A stretch of DNA of 64,000 nucleotides from Clostridia bacterium (GTDB lineage Bacteria; Bacillota; Clostridia; Christensenellales; Pumilibacteraceae): positions 1 through 64,000 of the forward strand of contig JAGAPD010000013.1 of assembly GCA_017623435.1 (NCBI GenBank), read 5' to 3'. Both the position numbers and the translations under genes were made by a program. The notes beneath the pieces are model-generated. The model ran no database searches and was not told where the DNA came from. It saw only the letters and a list, made by a program, of their open reading frames with translations. The stretch's first letter is position 1, and each line of letters starts with the position of its first letter. Below, in pieces: positions 41,735-50,251 of this stretch.

Positions 41735-42844
41735 TTATTTTAACTGTCTGGGCGACAAATGCACCTTACTTAGCGCTTTTTGCATTACTTCGTAAGTAAA
41801 TTCGTCCACTTTTTCTACGTCTTCAGGGAAAATGTCAGCAATTTTGTGCGAGGCAAGAACTCTATTTTTGTTGTCAAGAAGTTCAAAAACAAATCCGCCC
41901 TCTTCTAAAAATTCAGCGTTGTAAATATACGCGCGCATTTCAGCAACGATCAGCTTCGAATAGCCGTATATTGCGTATCTACCGTAGCTGGCTGGCACGA
42001 AGAAGGTATCACCCGCTTTAAAGTAAATATCCTCAACGTTTCCTTCGCCCTCGATACAGGTGTAGCATTTAAATGAAACTTTGTCGGTATAACAAATTCT
42101 ACGCCCTTCAATCTTCATAGTTCCTGCGGTAAAGCATCTATGCGTTGCAAAAACGACTCTGCCGTCAGACTTAATTGCGATGGGCTTTGGATTGTACGCA
42201 GTAAAATCCATTACGTCAAGCGCTTGAGCGACGTGTAGTTCACGCTTATTTCCGTTAGCGTCCGTCCTATCGTAGTCGTAAACACGGAAGGTTATATCAC
42301 AGTTTTGCTGAATTTCATAGATAAGACAGCCCTTACCGATAGCATGCACCGTACCGGGCGGAATACAAATACTGTCGCCACTTTTTACCTTACGGAAATT
42401 AAGAAGTGACACGATAGTATTATTTTTAATCGCTTCTTCAACCTCTTCCCTCGTTACGTCACGCTTAAAGCCTACGTAAACGCCTGCGCCTTCTTCAGCG
42501 GAAACTATATACCAAGTCTCGTTTTTACCGTATTCCGCGCCCATCTTTTTTGCGTAATAATCGTTAGGATGGACTTGAATAGACAAATCGCTTTTCGCGT
42601 CAATAAGCTTAATAAGCATAGGAAATCTTTCAAAATCCTTTCTTCTTTTTCCAAGCTCCTTTTGCGTTACCGCCTTATAAAGAGGCGTACCGTCTTCGAG
42701 ATAACAAGGATTTTTTTCATCAAAAGACAGCTCCCAAGTCTCGGCAATTCGTTCGTTATCCGTTTTTTTGCCGTACTTTTCCTTTAAGGTCGTTCCACCC
42801 CAAATAGCGTCTTTAATCGTGGGAATTAGTTTAGAAATCTTCAT
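41735..42844 (-). CDS. manA: mannose-6-phosphate isomerase, class I
   Basis: This 369-residue cupin enzyme interconverts mannose-6-P and fructose-6-P. It begins LIPTIKDAIWGG and shows the zinc-ligand segments LSIQVHPNDYYAK (Gln, His), YGKNETWYIVSAEEGA (Glu) and PPGTVHAIGKGCLIYEIQQ (His). Length is slightly above the Bacillus enzymes (about 315). It follows the alpha-galactosidase gene by 56 bases, which contain a dispersed palindrome. A sugar-use cluster is likely. Confidence 0.92.
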   Translation of the reverse strand: MKISKLIPTIKDAIWGGTTLKEKYGKKTDNERIAETWELSFDEKNPCYLEDGTPLYKAVTQKELGKRRKDFERFPMLIKLIDAKSDLSIQVHPNDYYAKKMGAEYGKNETWYIVSAEEGAGVYVGFKRDVTREEVEEAIKNNTIVSLLNFRKVKSGDSICIPPGTVHAIGKGCLIYEIQQNCDITFRVYDYDRTDANGNKRELHVAQALDVMDFTAYNPKPIAIKSDGRVVFATHRCFTAGTMKIEGRRICYTDKVSFKCYTCIEGEGNVEDIYFKAGDTFFVPASYGRYAIYGYSKLIVAEMRAYIYNAEFLEEGGFVFELLDNKNRVLASHKIADIFPEDVEKVDEFTYEVMQKALSKVHLSPRQLK

Positions 42845-42875
42845 TTTTATGCCCTTTTTGCTTGTTTTTTAGTCG

Positions 42876-42898
42876 AGTACTATGTCACGCATAGTACT
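42876..42898. repeat. dispersed palindrome, copy F (intergenic), perfect
   Basis: AGTACTATG-TCACG-CATAGTACT: nine-base arms without mismatch. It lies between the alpha-galactosidase stop and manA. T follows on the plus strand but not on the transcribed strand, so it is not an ordinary terminator for the operon. Confidence 0.75.
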
Positions 42899-42900
42899 TT

Positions 42901-45090
42901 TTACGCCTTTTTCTTGAAATAAATTAATCTCGTAGTCAAATTCGTGGTGAATAATCCACTTCTTTGCTCTTGTGTAAACAGATTACCAAAGGATAAATCA
43001 CAGTTATTCAACACACTACCACTCACTTCACCCTTATACGCAAACTTTTCGTCTACGTTAAAATGTGAACGCACTTCCATCTCGTAAATCGCGTTATCGT
43101 CAAAGCCCGTAAAATTCCATTTAGTAGTAGCCGTATTCCAGAGCTCTACCGTCTCACCGATAAACACCATCGCCTCGCTCTTATCCTCGCCAAAAATTGC
43201 CCACGAAGAAGTTTTGCGGTCGTCAAATACACTATCAAGCAAAACGTACTGACCAAACTGTAAAAGCTCTCTGTGCTTTTTATAATATTCGATTTGCTTT
43301 TTCATAATAGCGATTTCCTCGTCGCTACATTTAGTCAAGTCAAGCTCGTATCCAAACGCACCCAAGGACACAACGTTAAATCTGTTTTCTATCGTGTTAT
43401 TGCTCCAAGCCGTAACGTGCGCGCCAATAGCTGACTGGGGATATCCATAAAGCGTTCCTTCTTGAATATGAACCCTATGCCACGGCTCAGTCATATCACT
43501 ACACCACGTTTGAGGCATATAGTAAAGCAAACCAAGGTCAAACCTTGCGCCACCAGACGCGCAGGATTCAAACAGCACGGTCGGGAAGCGCTTTTTAAGT
43601 GCGTCAATAATTCTATACAGTCCCAAAATATATTTGTGGTAATATTCACCCATATTATTAAGCGTAGGCGAATACATATCAGACATAAAACGATTACTAT
43701 CCCACTTTACGTAAACCGCACCGCTACGCTCGATTACGTCGCCGATTTCATCAATCAAATACTGCTGAACTTCAGGATTAACCAAATCAAGCATAAGTTG
43801 GTTGCGTTTTCTAATAGGTTCACGGCCAGGAACGGCCATAGCGTACTCGGGGTGAGATCTGAAAAGCTCACTATCCTCATTTATCATTTCGGGCTCAACC
43901 CAAATACCAAAGTCAAGTCCAAGCGCTCTAATTTTATCAGCAACGTTTTTAAGTCCACCGTCAAGCTTTTCAACGTTATCAAACCAGTCGCCAAGCGAGC
44001 ATCTATCGCTATCACGCTTACCAAACCAGCCGTCGTCAAGCACGAAAAGCTCCGCGCCAATTTCCACCGCTTTTTTAGCAATACCCACTAACTTTTCCGC
44101 GTTAAAATCAAACGCCGTGCCCTCCCAGTTGTTTACGAGGACGGGACGATTTTTGTGCGCAAAATAAGGATCAACTATTTGATTTATCACAAACTTATGC
44201 ATTTGCGCGGTAATTTCCTTTTCGTTATCAGCACAAACCATAATCGCTTGGGGCGTAACGAAACTTTCGCTATTATTAAGCGTCCACTCGAAGCAAGCGT
44301 CGTTGATGCCCACCAAAACGCGAGTGTTTCCCTCCGAAAAATGACTTTCAACTATTTCGCTATGATTACCCGTATAAACAAAGTTAAAGGCAAAATTCTT
44401 ACCCGAATAGCAATCCTTTAAGATAAAGAAAGGATTCGTCATTGCCGACGAAGTGCCCGACAAACTTTGAACTTGAAATTTACCCGAAGAGATATGCGTT
44501 TCTTTTCTAAAACGCTCTCTGCACCACGCGCCGTGGAAAGACACACAGTCGTATTCTGTGCCAAACAAATCAAGCTGTAAGCTCATCATTCGGTTAAGTT
44601 TTACACTCTTATCTCCCGTATAAGTAATTTTTTGATTTACGGCAATCACGTCGCAATTTTCAAAAACGGAATAAAACTGCTCAAGCGTAAGCTTAGCAAA
44701 TTCGTCCACGAAACGAATCACGAGCGTTTTTAAGGGTTTTCTTGCTCCGGGCAACCCATCAAAGGTCACTCCGCCCTCGATAAATTCGTGGCTATCGTAA
44801 ACGAAACGGTTTACGAAGCTACCATCCTCGTTTTCAACGCGAAGAAGCTGTTCCATTGCATTTCCGTCACCTACGGAAGAAACGATAGTAGGCTGACCGT
44901 AAAGGTCGTCACTTGACGCACTAAAATTCCATACTGCGCTGTTCGCGTTAAGAATTTCAAGAGCGCTTTCGCTTAAAAAATTATCACCCAGCACCTTTTT
45001 ACCGTAATGTACGACAGAAAATCTTCCGTCTTCAGCCACGAAAAAGACAAGAGAAGTATTTTGTGTATCAAGTTTAATAAAGTTTTTCAT
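42901..45090 (-). CDS. alpha-galactosidase, GH36
   Basis: This 729-residue glycoside hydrolase removes terminal alpha-galactose from raffinose-type or galactomannan oligosaccharides. It has an N-terminal beta-sandwich, then the barrel with LFVLDDGWFGKRDSDRCSLG, the nucleophile Asp in YVKWDSNRFMSD, the ESCASGGARFDLG signature and the acid/base Asp in WCSDMTEPWHR. No signal peptide, so probably intracellular. GGAG precedes the ATG. manA follows; no transporter is in this window. Confidence 0.94.
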   Translation of the reverse strand: MKNFIKLDTQNTSLVFFVAEDGRFSVVHYGKKVLGDNFLSESALEILNANSAVWNFSASSDDLYGQPTIVSSVGDGNAMEQLLRVENEDGSFVNRFVYDSHEFIEGGVTFDGLPGARKPLKTLVIRFVDEFAKLTLEQFYSVFENCDVIAVNQKITYTGDKSVKLNRMMSLQLDLFGTEYDCVSFHGAWCRERFRKETHISSGKFQVQSLSGTSSAMTNPFFILKDCYSGKNFAFNFVYTGNHSEIVESHFSEGNTRVLVGINDACFEWTLNNSESFVTPQAIMVCADNEKEITAQMHKFVINQIVDPYFAHKNRPVLVNNWEGTAFDFNAEKLVGIAKKAVEIGAELFVLDDGWFGKRDSDRCSLGDWFDNVEKLDGGLKNVADKIRALGLDFGIWVEPEMINEDSELFRSHPEYAMAVPGREPIRKRNQLMLDLVNPEVQQYLIDEIGDVIERSGAVYVKWDSNRFMSDMYSPTLNNMGEYYHKYILGLYRIIDALKKRFPTVLFESCASGGARFDLGLLYYMPQTWCSDMTEPWHRVHIQEGTLYGYPQSAIGAHVTAWSNNTIENRFNVVSLGAFGYELDLTKCSDEEIAIMKKQIEYYKKHRELLQFGQYVLLDSVFDDRKTSSWAIFGEDKSEAMVFIGETVELWNTATTKWNFTGFDDNAIYEMEVRSHFNVDEKFAYKGEVSGSVLNNCDLSFGNLFTQEQRSGLFTTNLTTRLIYFKKKA

Positions 45091-45151
45091 AGCAACTCTC
45101 CATAATTAAATAATGCTCCACACCTAAATGTAAAGCATTATTTAGTTCTAA

Positions 45152-46750
45152 TTATTTAGCATATTCAACGCTACGCATTTCGCGTACGACGTTTACTTTA
45201 ATTTGTCCGGGATAATCCATTTCACTCTCAATCTGCTTTGCAACTTCTTTTGCAAGGAAGATAGTACCAGCATCGTCAACCACTTCGGGCTTAACCATAA
45301 TGCGCACTTCTCTACCTGCCTGAATTGCAAACGACTTTTCAACGCCAGGATGGCTGTTTGCAATGCTTTCAAGCTTTTCAAGTCTTTTAACGTAATTTTC
45401 GAGCGACTCGCGTCTTGCACCGGGACGGCTACCGCTGATTGCGTCAGCGCATTGTACCAAAACTGCCTCAACGCTTTGCGGTTCAATATCGTTGTGGTGA
45501 GCGGCAATACAATGGATAACGTCCTTGTTTTCCTTAAACTTTTTCGCAAGGTCAGCACCGATAGTGATGTGCGTACCCTCAACCTCGTGGTCAACAGCTT
45601 TACCGATATCGTGCAAAAGTCCAGCGCGTTTAGCAAGCTCTACGTTTGCGCCAAGCTCGGCAGCAAGAGTGCCTGCAAGGTGCGAAACTTCAATCGAGTG
45701 ACGGAGCACGTTTTGTCCGTAACTCGTACGGTATTTAAGTCTACCGAGAAGTTTGATAATGTCGGGATGAAGTCCAAACACGCCTGCCTCAAACATAGCG
45801 GATTCGCCCGTTTCCTTAATTTGCGCGTCAAGTTCTTTTCTCGTCTTTTCAACCATTTCCTCAATGCGAGCAGGATGAATACGACCGTCCGCGATAAGCT
45901 TTTCAAGCGTGATTCTCGCTACCTCACGGCGCACGGGATCAAAGCCCGAAAGAACGACCGCCTCGGGAGTATCGTCAATAATAAGGTCGATTCCCGTAGC
46001 GTTTTCAAGCGCGCGAATGTTTCTTCCTTCGCGACCGATAATTCTACCCTTCATATCGTCGTTAGGAAGGTTTACGACGGATACGGTAATTTCAGCGGAA
46101 TGATCCACAGCGCAACGCTGTACTGCAACGGATACGATATCCTTTGCCTTTTTGTCCGCCTCGTCCTTAGCTTGCGCCTCAATTTCGCGCACCATTTTAG
46201 CGGCGTCACGTTTTGCCTCGTCCTCAATGGACGCAACGAGCATCGTTTTCGCCTCGTCTTTGGTCATCTGCGAAATCTTTTCGAGTTCGCTGATCATCGT
46301 GTCGTGAGCGGCGTCAACCTGTGCTTGTTTTTCGGTAAGCTTCTTGTCCCTTTCAGCAAGTTCCTTCTTGAAATTCTCAACGGAGTCAGACTTTTTATCA
46401 AGCGCAGCCTCTTTCTTGTCGAGAGTTTCTTCCTTTTGCTGAATACGCTGTTCAGCACGTTGGAGTTCAGTTCTTCTGTCTTTTACTTCTTTGTCGAATT
46501 CAAGACGCTCCTTGTGAATAGTTTCACGAGATTCCAAAATCGCCTCTTTTTCAAGAGTTTTAGCCTTGGAAATAGCGTCGTTGATCATTTGTGTTGCCGT
46601 TTGTTTCGCGTTGCCTATAGTCTTGTTGGTTACACTATGATTTACAAAATATCCAATTACAGCGCCAATGACGAGTGCGCCAATACCTATGCCCACGGTG
46701 AGACCAACAGAAGCACCCGAAGAAAACAGCAATGATAAATCAAATGCCAT
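45152..46750 (-). CDS. rny: ribonuclease Y
   Basis: This 532-residue membrane-anchored endoribonuclease initiates mRNA decay in Firmicutes. An N-terminal membrane helix (about 12-35) precedes a long coiled coil (40-200), a KH domain ([15 protein letters not shown]) and an HD domain ([22 protein letters not shown]). A strong AGGAGG precedes the ATG. It lies after recA as in Bacillus. Its leader holds a promoter and a terminator-like hairpin. Confidence 0.97.
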   Translation of the reverse strand: MAFDLSLLFSSGASVGLTVGIGIGALVIGAVIGYFVNHSVTNKTIGNAKQTATQMINDAISKAKTLEKEAILESRETIHKERLEFDKEVKDRRTELQRAEQRIQQKEETLDKKEAALDKKSDSVENFKKELAERDKKLTEKQAQVDAAHDTMISELEKISQMTKDEAKTMLVASIEDEAKRDAAKMVREIEAQAKDEADKKAKDIVSVAVQRCAVDHSAEITVSVVNLPNDDMKGRIIGREGRNIRALENATGIDLIIDDTPEAVVLSGFDPVRREVARITLEKLIADGRIHPARIEEMVEKTRKELDAQIKETGESAMFEAGVFGLHPDIIKLLGRLKYRTSYGQNVLRHSIEVSHLAGTLAAELGANVELAKRAGLLHDIGKAVDHEVEGTHITIGADLAKKFKENKDVIHCIAAHHNDIEPQSVEAVLVQCADAISGSRPGARRESLENYVKRLEKLESIANSHPGVEKSFAIQAGREVRIMVKPEVVDDAGTIFLAKEVAKQIESEMDYPGQIKVNVVREMRSVEYAK

Positions 46751-46838
46751 TGTTTCGTCCTCCTGTTATTAAATTTTGATATATATTTTTATCTGCTTAA
46801 AATTCTCGGGTTCTCGTCTAACCTTTTAGAAAAACAAA

Positions 46839-46868
46839 TAAGTAGGTGAAAAAACTTCCACCTACTTA
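46839..46868 (-). terminator. hairpin between recA and rny
   Basis: On the minus strand AAGTAGGTG pairs with CACCTACTT perfectly over nine bases and is followed by T-rich ATTTGTTTTT. It would end recA transcripts, yet it lies downstream of the rny promoter and so is also in the rny leader. Confidence 0.75.
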
Positions 46869-46870
46869 AT

Positions 46871-46899
46871 ACTATACTATAAATTATGGAAAATGTCAA
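46871..46899 (-). promoter_or_regulatory. sigma-A promoter of rny
   Basis: TTGACA (46899-46894), a 17-base spacer and TATAGT (46876-46871). The predicted start near 46864 falls inside the 5' arm of the hairpin at 46839-46868. Confidence 0.75.
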
Positions 46900-46924
46900 G
46901 GGATACACACAATATTTTGTGTTA

Positions 46925-48004
46925 TTATTCCTCGTCGTCCGTCGTTTCGTCAATTTCCAACATGTCGGAATTTTCAAGCGCTGCCGCTCTAACCTTTTGC
47001 TCAATTTCAGCGTAAAGCTCTTTGTTGTTTTCCAAAAGCGTTCTTACTGCGTCTTTACCCTGCGCCAAACGTTCGTCGTTATAACTAAACCACGATCCAC
47101 TCTTATGAATGATATCAAAGTTGATTGCAAGTTCAAGAAGCGATCCTTCGCTACTAATACCTTTTCCGTAGATAATTTCCACTTCAGCAACTCTGAAAGG
47201 CGGTGCCATTTTGTTCTTAACGACCTTAATTTTAGTCTTGTTACCGATAACCTCCGAACCGCTCTTAACCGCCTCGCCCTTACGAACGTCAATACGAATA
47301 GACGAATAGAATTTAAGCGCTTTACCACCCGGAGTTACCTCGGGATTGCCGTACATTACGCCCACTTTTTCACGAAGTTGGTTAATGAAAATTATACAAG
47401 TTTTGGTCTTGTTGCATACGCCGGCAAGCTTACGGAGAGCCTGCGACATAAGTCTTGCCTGAAGACCTACGTGACTTTCGCCCATTTCACCGTCAATTTC
47501 CGCCTTAGGAGTAAGAGCCGCAACGGAGTCGATTACGATTACGTCAAGCGCGCCACTTCTTACGAGCGATTCGGTAATATCAAGCGCCTGCTCACCACTA
47601 TCAGGCTGAGAAATATAAAGCTCGCCAAGGTTAATACCAAGCTTACTTGCATACACGGGATCAAGCGCGTGCTCAGCGTCGATAAAGGCTACGAAACCGC
47701 CCGCTTTTTGCGCCTCGGCGATAACGTGCAAGGAAAGCGTAGTTTTACCACTCGATTCAGGTCCGAAGATTTCAATGATACGGCCACGGGGAAGACCACC
47801 AATTCCAAGCGCAAGGTCAATAGATAGACAACCCGTAGAAATTACGTCCACCTTGTCCACGACGTCGTCACCAAGACGTCTGATAGAACCTTTACCAAAG
47901 TTCTTTTCGATTTGAGCAATCGCGTCGTCAAGCGCTCTTGCTTTATCCTCTTTACTCATATTTGCGTCGATTACCGACTTTTTTCCCTTTTCTTTCTTTT
48001 CCAT
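46925..48004 (-). CDS. recA: recombinase RecA
   Basis: This 359-residue strand-exchange ATPase has Walker [16 protein letters not shown] (about 78-92), Walker [17 protein letters not shown], the L2 loop region with [17 protein letters not shown] and an acidic C-terminal tail ending TTDDEE. GGGG precedes the ATG. No classical GAAC-N4-GTTC LexA box is seen in the 70-base leader, which instead contains a long hairpin. It lies after pgsA; cinA, often between them, is absent. Confidence 0.98.
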   Translation of the reverse strand: MEKKEKGKKSVIDANMSKEDKARALDDAIAQIEKNFGKGSIRRLGDDVVDKVDVISTGCLSIDLALGIGGLPRGRIIEIFGPESSGKTTLSLHVIAEAQKAGGFVAFIDAEHALDPVYASKLGINLGELYISQPDSGEQALDITESLVRSGALDVIVIDSVAALTPKAEIDGEMGESHVGLQARLMSQALRKLAGVCNKTKTCIIFINQLREKVGVMYGNPEVTPGGKALKFYSSIRIDVRKGEAVKSGSEVIGNKTKIKVVKNKMAPPFRVAEVEIIYGKGISSEGSLLELAINFDIIHKSGSWFSYNDERLAQGKDAVRTLLENNKELYAEIEQKVRAAALENSDMLEIDETTDDEE

Positions 48005-48037
48005 AAAAGTTTACCCCTTTTAAGTTATCAATTTTTA

Positions 48038-48068
48038 CAAACGGACGGGTACGTACCCTGCCGTTTTG
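48038..48068 (-). promoter_or_regulatory. recA leader palindrome/hairpin
   Basis: GGGTACGTACCC is a perfect 12-base palindrome, flanked by CAAACGG and CCGTTTTG arms. It can form a hairpin of about 12 pairs with two small internal mismatches. It lies between the pgsA stop and the recA ribosome site. On the transcribed strand only a short T tract follows, so a terminator, attenuator or protein site are all possible. Confidence 0.55.
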
Positions 48069-48074
48069 ATATTT

Positions 48075-48647
48075 TTAGTCTTTATTTTTAAGCGCGTCTT
48101 TGTTGGCTACAAGGTAGTGAATTGCCGAAATTACGGTAAGTAAAGTAGCAATTACCAAGAAAACGAAACCAACGTATTTACAAACCAAGCCGAAAATTTC
48201 GTTAAATCTCGTCATTGCAGGATAGCAAAGATAGAACGAAAGGCCAATGAGTTGCGTGACGGTTTTGAGTTTACCAAGATTATCTGCCGCCAAAATTACG
48301 TTGTTAGTTGCAACGATCATTCTAAAGCAAGAAATTATCAACTCTCTTGCGATAATAATTATTGACGCGATCGTAACGAAAACCTGAAATTCGTTTTCGA
48401 TTGCCGCCACCAAGATAAGCGCACTCGCGACCAAAACCTTGTCCGCAATAGGATCAAGAAACTTTCCCAGCGTAGTTACTTGGTTATTCTTTCTCGCTAA
48501 ATAGCCGTCCAACCAGTCAGTTAAACTTGCAATAATAAATACTGCCGTCGCAACGAGCGTATGATAAGGAAACTCTATCATATACAAAGCTACGAAAAAC
48601 GGTATTAAAATCAACCGTGCTATTGTAATTTTTGTGGGTAAATTCAT
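48075..48647 (-). CDS. pgsA: CDP-diacylglycerol-glycerol-3-P 3-phosphatidyltransferase
   Basis: This 190-residue integral membrane enzyme makes phosphatidylglycerol-phosphate. The CDP-alcohol phosphotransferase motif is LTDWLDGYLARKNNQVTTLGKFLDPIADK (D-x2-D-G...G-x3-D-x3-D, shown in two parts of about residues 41-69). Four or more membrane segments are visible. It overlaps rimO by four bases (ATGA) and precedes recA, a conserved Firmicutes arrangement. Confidence 0.95.
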   Translation of the reverse strand: MNLPTKITIARLILIPFFVALYMIEFPYHTLVATAVFIIASLTDWLDGYLARKNNQVTTLGKFLDPIADKVLVASALILVAAIENEFQVFVTIASIIIIARELIISCFRMIVATNNVILAADNLGKLKTVTQLIGLSFYLCYPAMTRFNEIFGLVCKYVGFVFLVIATLLTVISAIHYLVANKDALKNKD

Positions 48648-49930
48648 TGCGATACAATTTCTCCTATTAAATCATACTCGTCGTAATCGGTAATTTTTAC
48701 CTTATAGACGTTACCTACGTCAGCGTATTCACCGCTAAAATAAACTACTTTGTCAATATCGGGCGCATCGTATTGTGTACGACCGCAGAAAAGCCCTCTG
48801 TCGTAATCAACGTCCTCGTAAACCACGTCCAAAACTTTGCCGATCATTTGCTCGTTGTACTCAATCACGTTTTCAAGATTGAGTTTTCCAAGCTGGTTAA
48901 CTCTACTCTTTTTAACTGCTTTCGTTAATTGACCTTTAAGCTTTGCCGAGGGCGTACCTTCTTCTTTACTGTAAGCAAAAATTCCGACGTTTTCAGGCTT
49001 ATACTTTTTAGTAAACTCCATCAAAAGATCAAAATCATCTTGCGTCTCACCCGGGAAACCTACCATAAAGGTGGTGCGGAGCGCAATACCCTTTTGTTTG
49101 AGCTTTTCACAAATATTGCACGCGTCAGCGTAAGTATTACGCCTATTCATACGCTTAAGCACGCCGTCAGACACGTGTTGCATAGGAATATCGATATATT
49201 TCGCAATTTTATCTTCACTTGCAATCATATCGATAAGCTCGTCCGTCACAAGCTCGGGATAACAATACATCAATCTTATCCACTCTACGTCCGTTTTTAC
49301 GAGCTCGCGAAGAAGTCTTACGAGCGAAGGCTCTCCGTACAAATCTTTGCCGTAATTCGTAACGTCCTGAGCAACCAAAATAAGCTCTCTGACGCCCTGT
49401 TTTACCAGCGTATTCGCCTCAAAAACGATACTTTCTATCGTCCTAGAACGGTATTTGCCTCGAATAGAAGGAATCGTACAAAAGGTGCAGAAGTTATCGC
49501 ATCCGTCAGACACGCGCAAATATGCAAAATGCGGAGGCGTCGTAAGAATTCTACCGTCGCTTGCGGGCAAAATTTCGCCGTTATTTTCAATAGCGTCACG
49601 AATTTTTTCGTATTCGTTTACGCCTAAAAACGCGTCAACTTCGGGCAGAGAATCTCCTATCTCGTCACGGTACTTTTGAGGTAAGCAACCCGTCACGATA
49701 AGTTTTTTACAATTACCCTCGTTTTTATAAGCGGACATCTCCAAAATGGTGTCAATCGCCTCAACGCGAGCGCTTTCAATAAAGGCGCAGGTATTGATTA
49801 TAATAACTTCAGCCTCTCCGTAATCGGAAGTAATCGAATACTCACCGCCTTTAAGATACCAAAGCATTTTTTCGGTGTCCACGCGGTTTTTGTCACAACC
49901 GAGCGAAACGACAGCAATCTTTTTCGTCAT
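48644..49930 (-). CDS. rimO: ribosomal protein S12 methylthiotransferase RimO
   Basis: This 428-residue radical-SAM enzyme methylthiolates an Asp of ribosomal protein S12. It has the N-terminal cluster cysteines (SLGCDKNRVDTE, INTCAFIESAR, VTGCLPQKY), the radical-SAM motif GCDNFCTFCTIP and a C-terminal TRAM-like region. SLGCDKNRVD distinguishes it from MiaB (TYGCQMN). The ribosome site AAGGAT lies in the last codons of the orphan gamma-domain gene upstream. Confidence 0.95.
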   Translation of the reverse strand: MTKKIAVVSLGCDKNRVDTEKMLWYLKGGEYSITSDYGEAEVIIINTCAFIESARVEAIDTILEMSAYKNEGNCKKLIVTGCLPQKYRDEIGDSLPEVDAFLGVNEYEKIRDAIENNGEILPASDGRILTTPPHFAYLRVSDGCDNFCTFCTIPSIRGKYRSRTIESIVFEANTLVKQGVRELILVAQDVTNYGKDLYGEPSLVRLLRELVKTDVEWIRLMYCYPELVTDELIDMIASEDKIAKYIDIPMQHVSDGVLKRMNRRNTYADACNICEKLKQKGIALRTTFMVGFPGETQDDFDLLMEFTKKYKPENVGIFAYSKEEGTPSAKLKGQLTKAVKKSRVNQLGKLNLENVIEYNEQMIGKVLDVVYEDVDYDRGLFCGRTQYDAPDIDKVVYFSGEYADVGNVYKVKITDYDEYDLIGEIVSQ

Positions 49931-49933
49931 AAT

Positions 49934-50248
49934 CTATCCTTCGTACTCTACGCCAAAGTACTCCTTGAATTTTTCGGGAGTAATCTTTATCTTACGCGGT
50001 TTAGCGTTGTCAAACGGACCAACGAAATCAAGCGATTCAAGTTTGTCCATAATTTTAACAGCCTTGTTATAACCAAAGCAAAACTTACGCTGAATAAACG
50101 AAGTAGACGCAATACCGTTCTTCATCATGCAAGTAATTACTTCAAGCAAAAGTTCACGTGTAATTGATTTTTCAATAGCGTCTGCTCTTTCCGATTCAGT
50201 CATATTCGCTACTTGCGTGATTTTTTCGTCAATATCTCTTTCAGACAT
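49934..50248 (-). CDS. free-standing FtsK gamma-domain protein
   Basis: This 104-residue protein is a DNA-binding winged helix like the FtsK/SpoIIIE gamma domain, with about 30 extra N-terminal residues. Over its last 75 residues, 47 are identical (my hand count) to the C-terminus of the FtsK encoded directly upstream. The junctions also match: both genes end TACGAAGGATARATT before the next ATG, including the ribosome site. This indicates tandem duplication of the ftsK 3' end. It lacks motor and membrane domains. Role unknown; it could compete for or occupy FtsK-orienting sequences. Confidence 0.88.
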   Translation of the reverse strand: MSERDIDEKITQVANMTESERADAIEKSITRELLLEVITCMMKNGIASTSFIQRKFCFGYNKAVKIMDKLESLDFVGPFDNAKPRKIKITPEKFKEYFGVEYEG

Positions 50249-50251
50249 AAT

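Noticed and set aside
45203..46735. 510-codon open frame antisense to rny
   Set aside because: It lies wholly on the opposite strand of a clear RNase Y gene; codon bias of rny keeps that frame open and the product has no recognisable domain.
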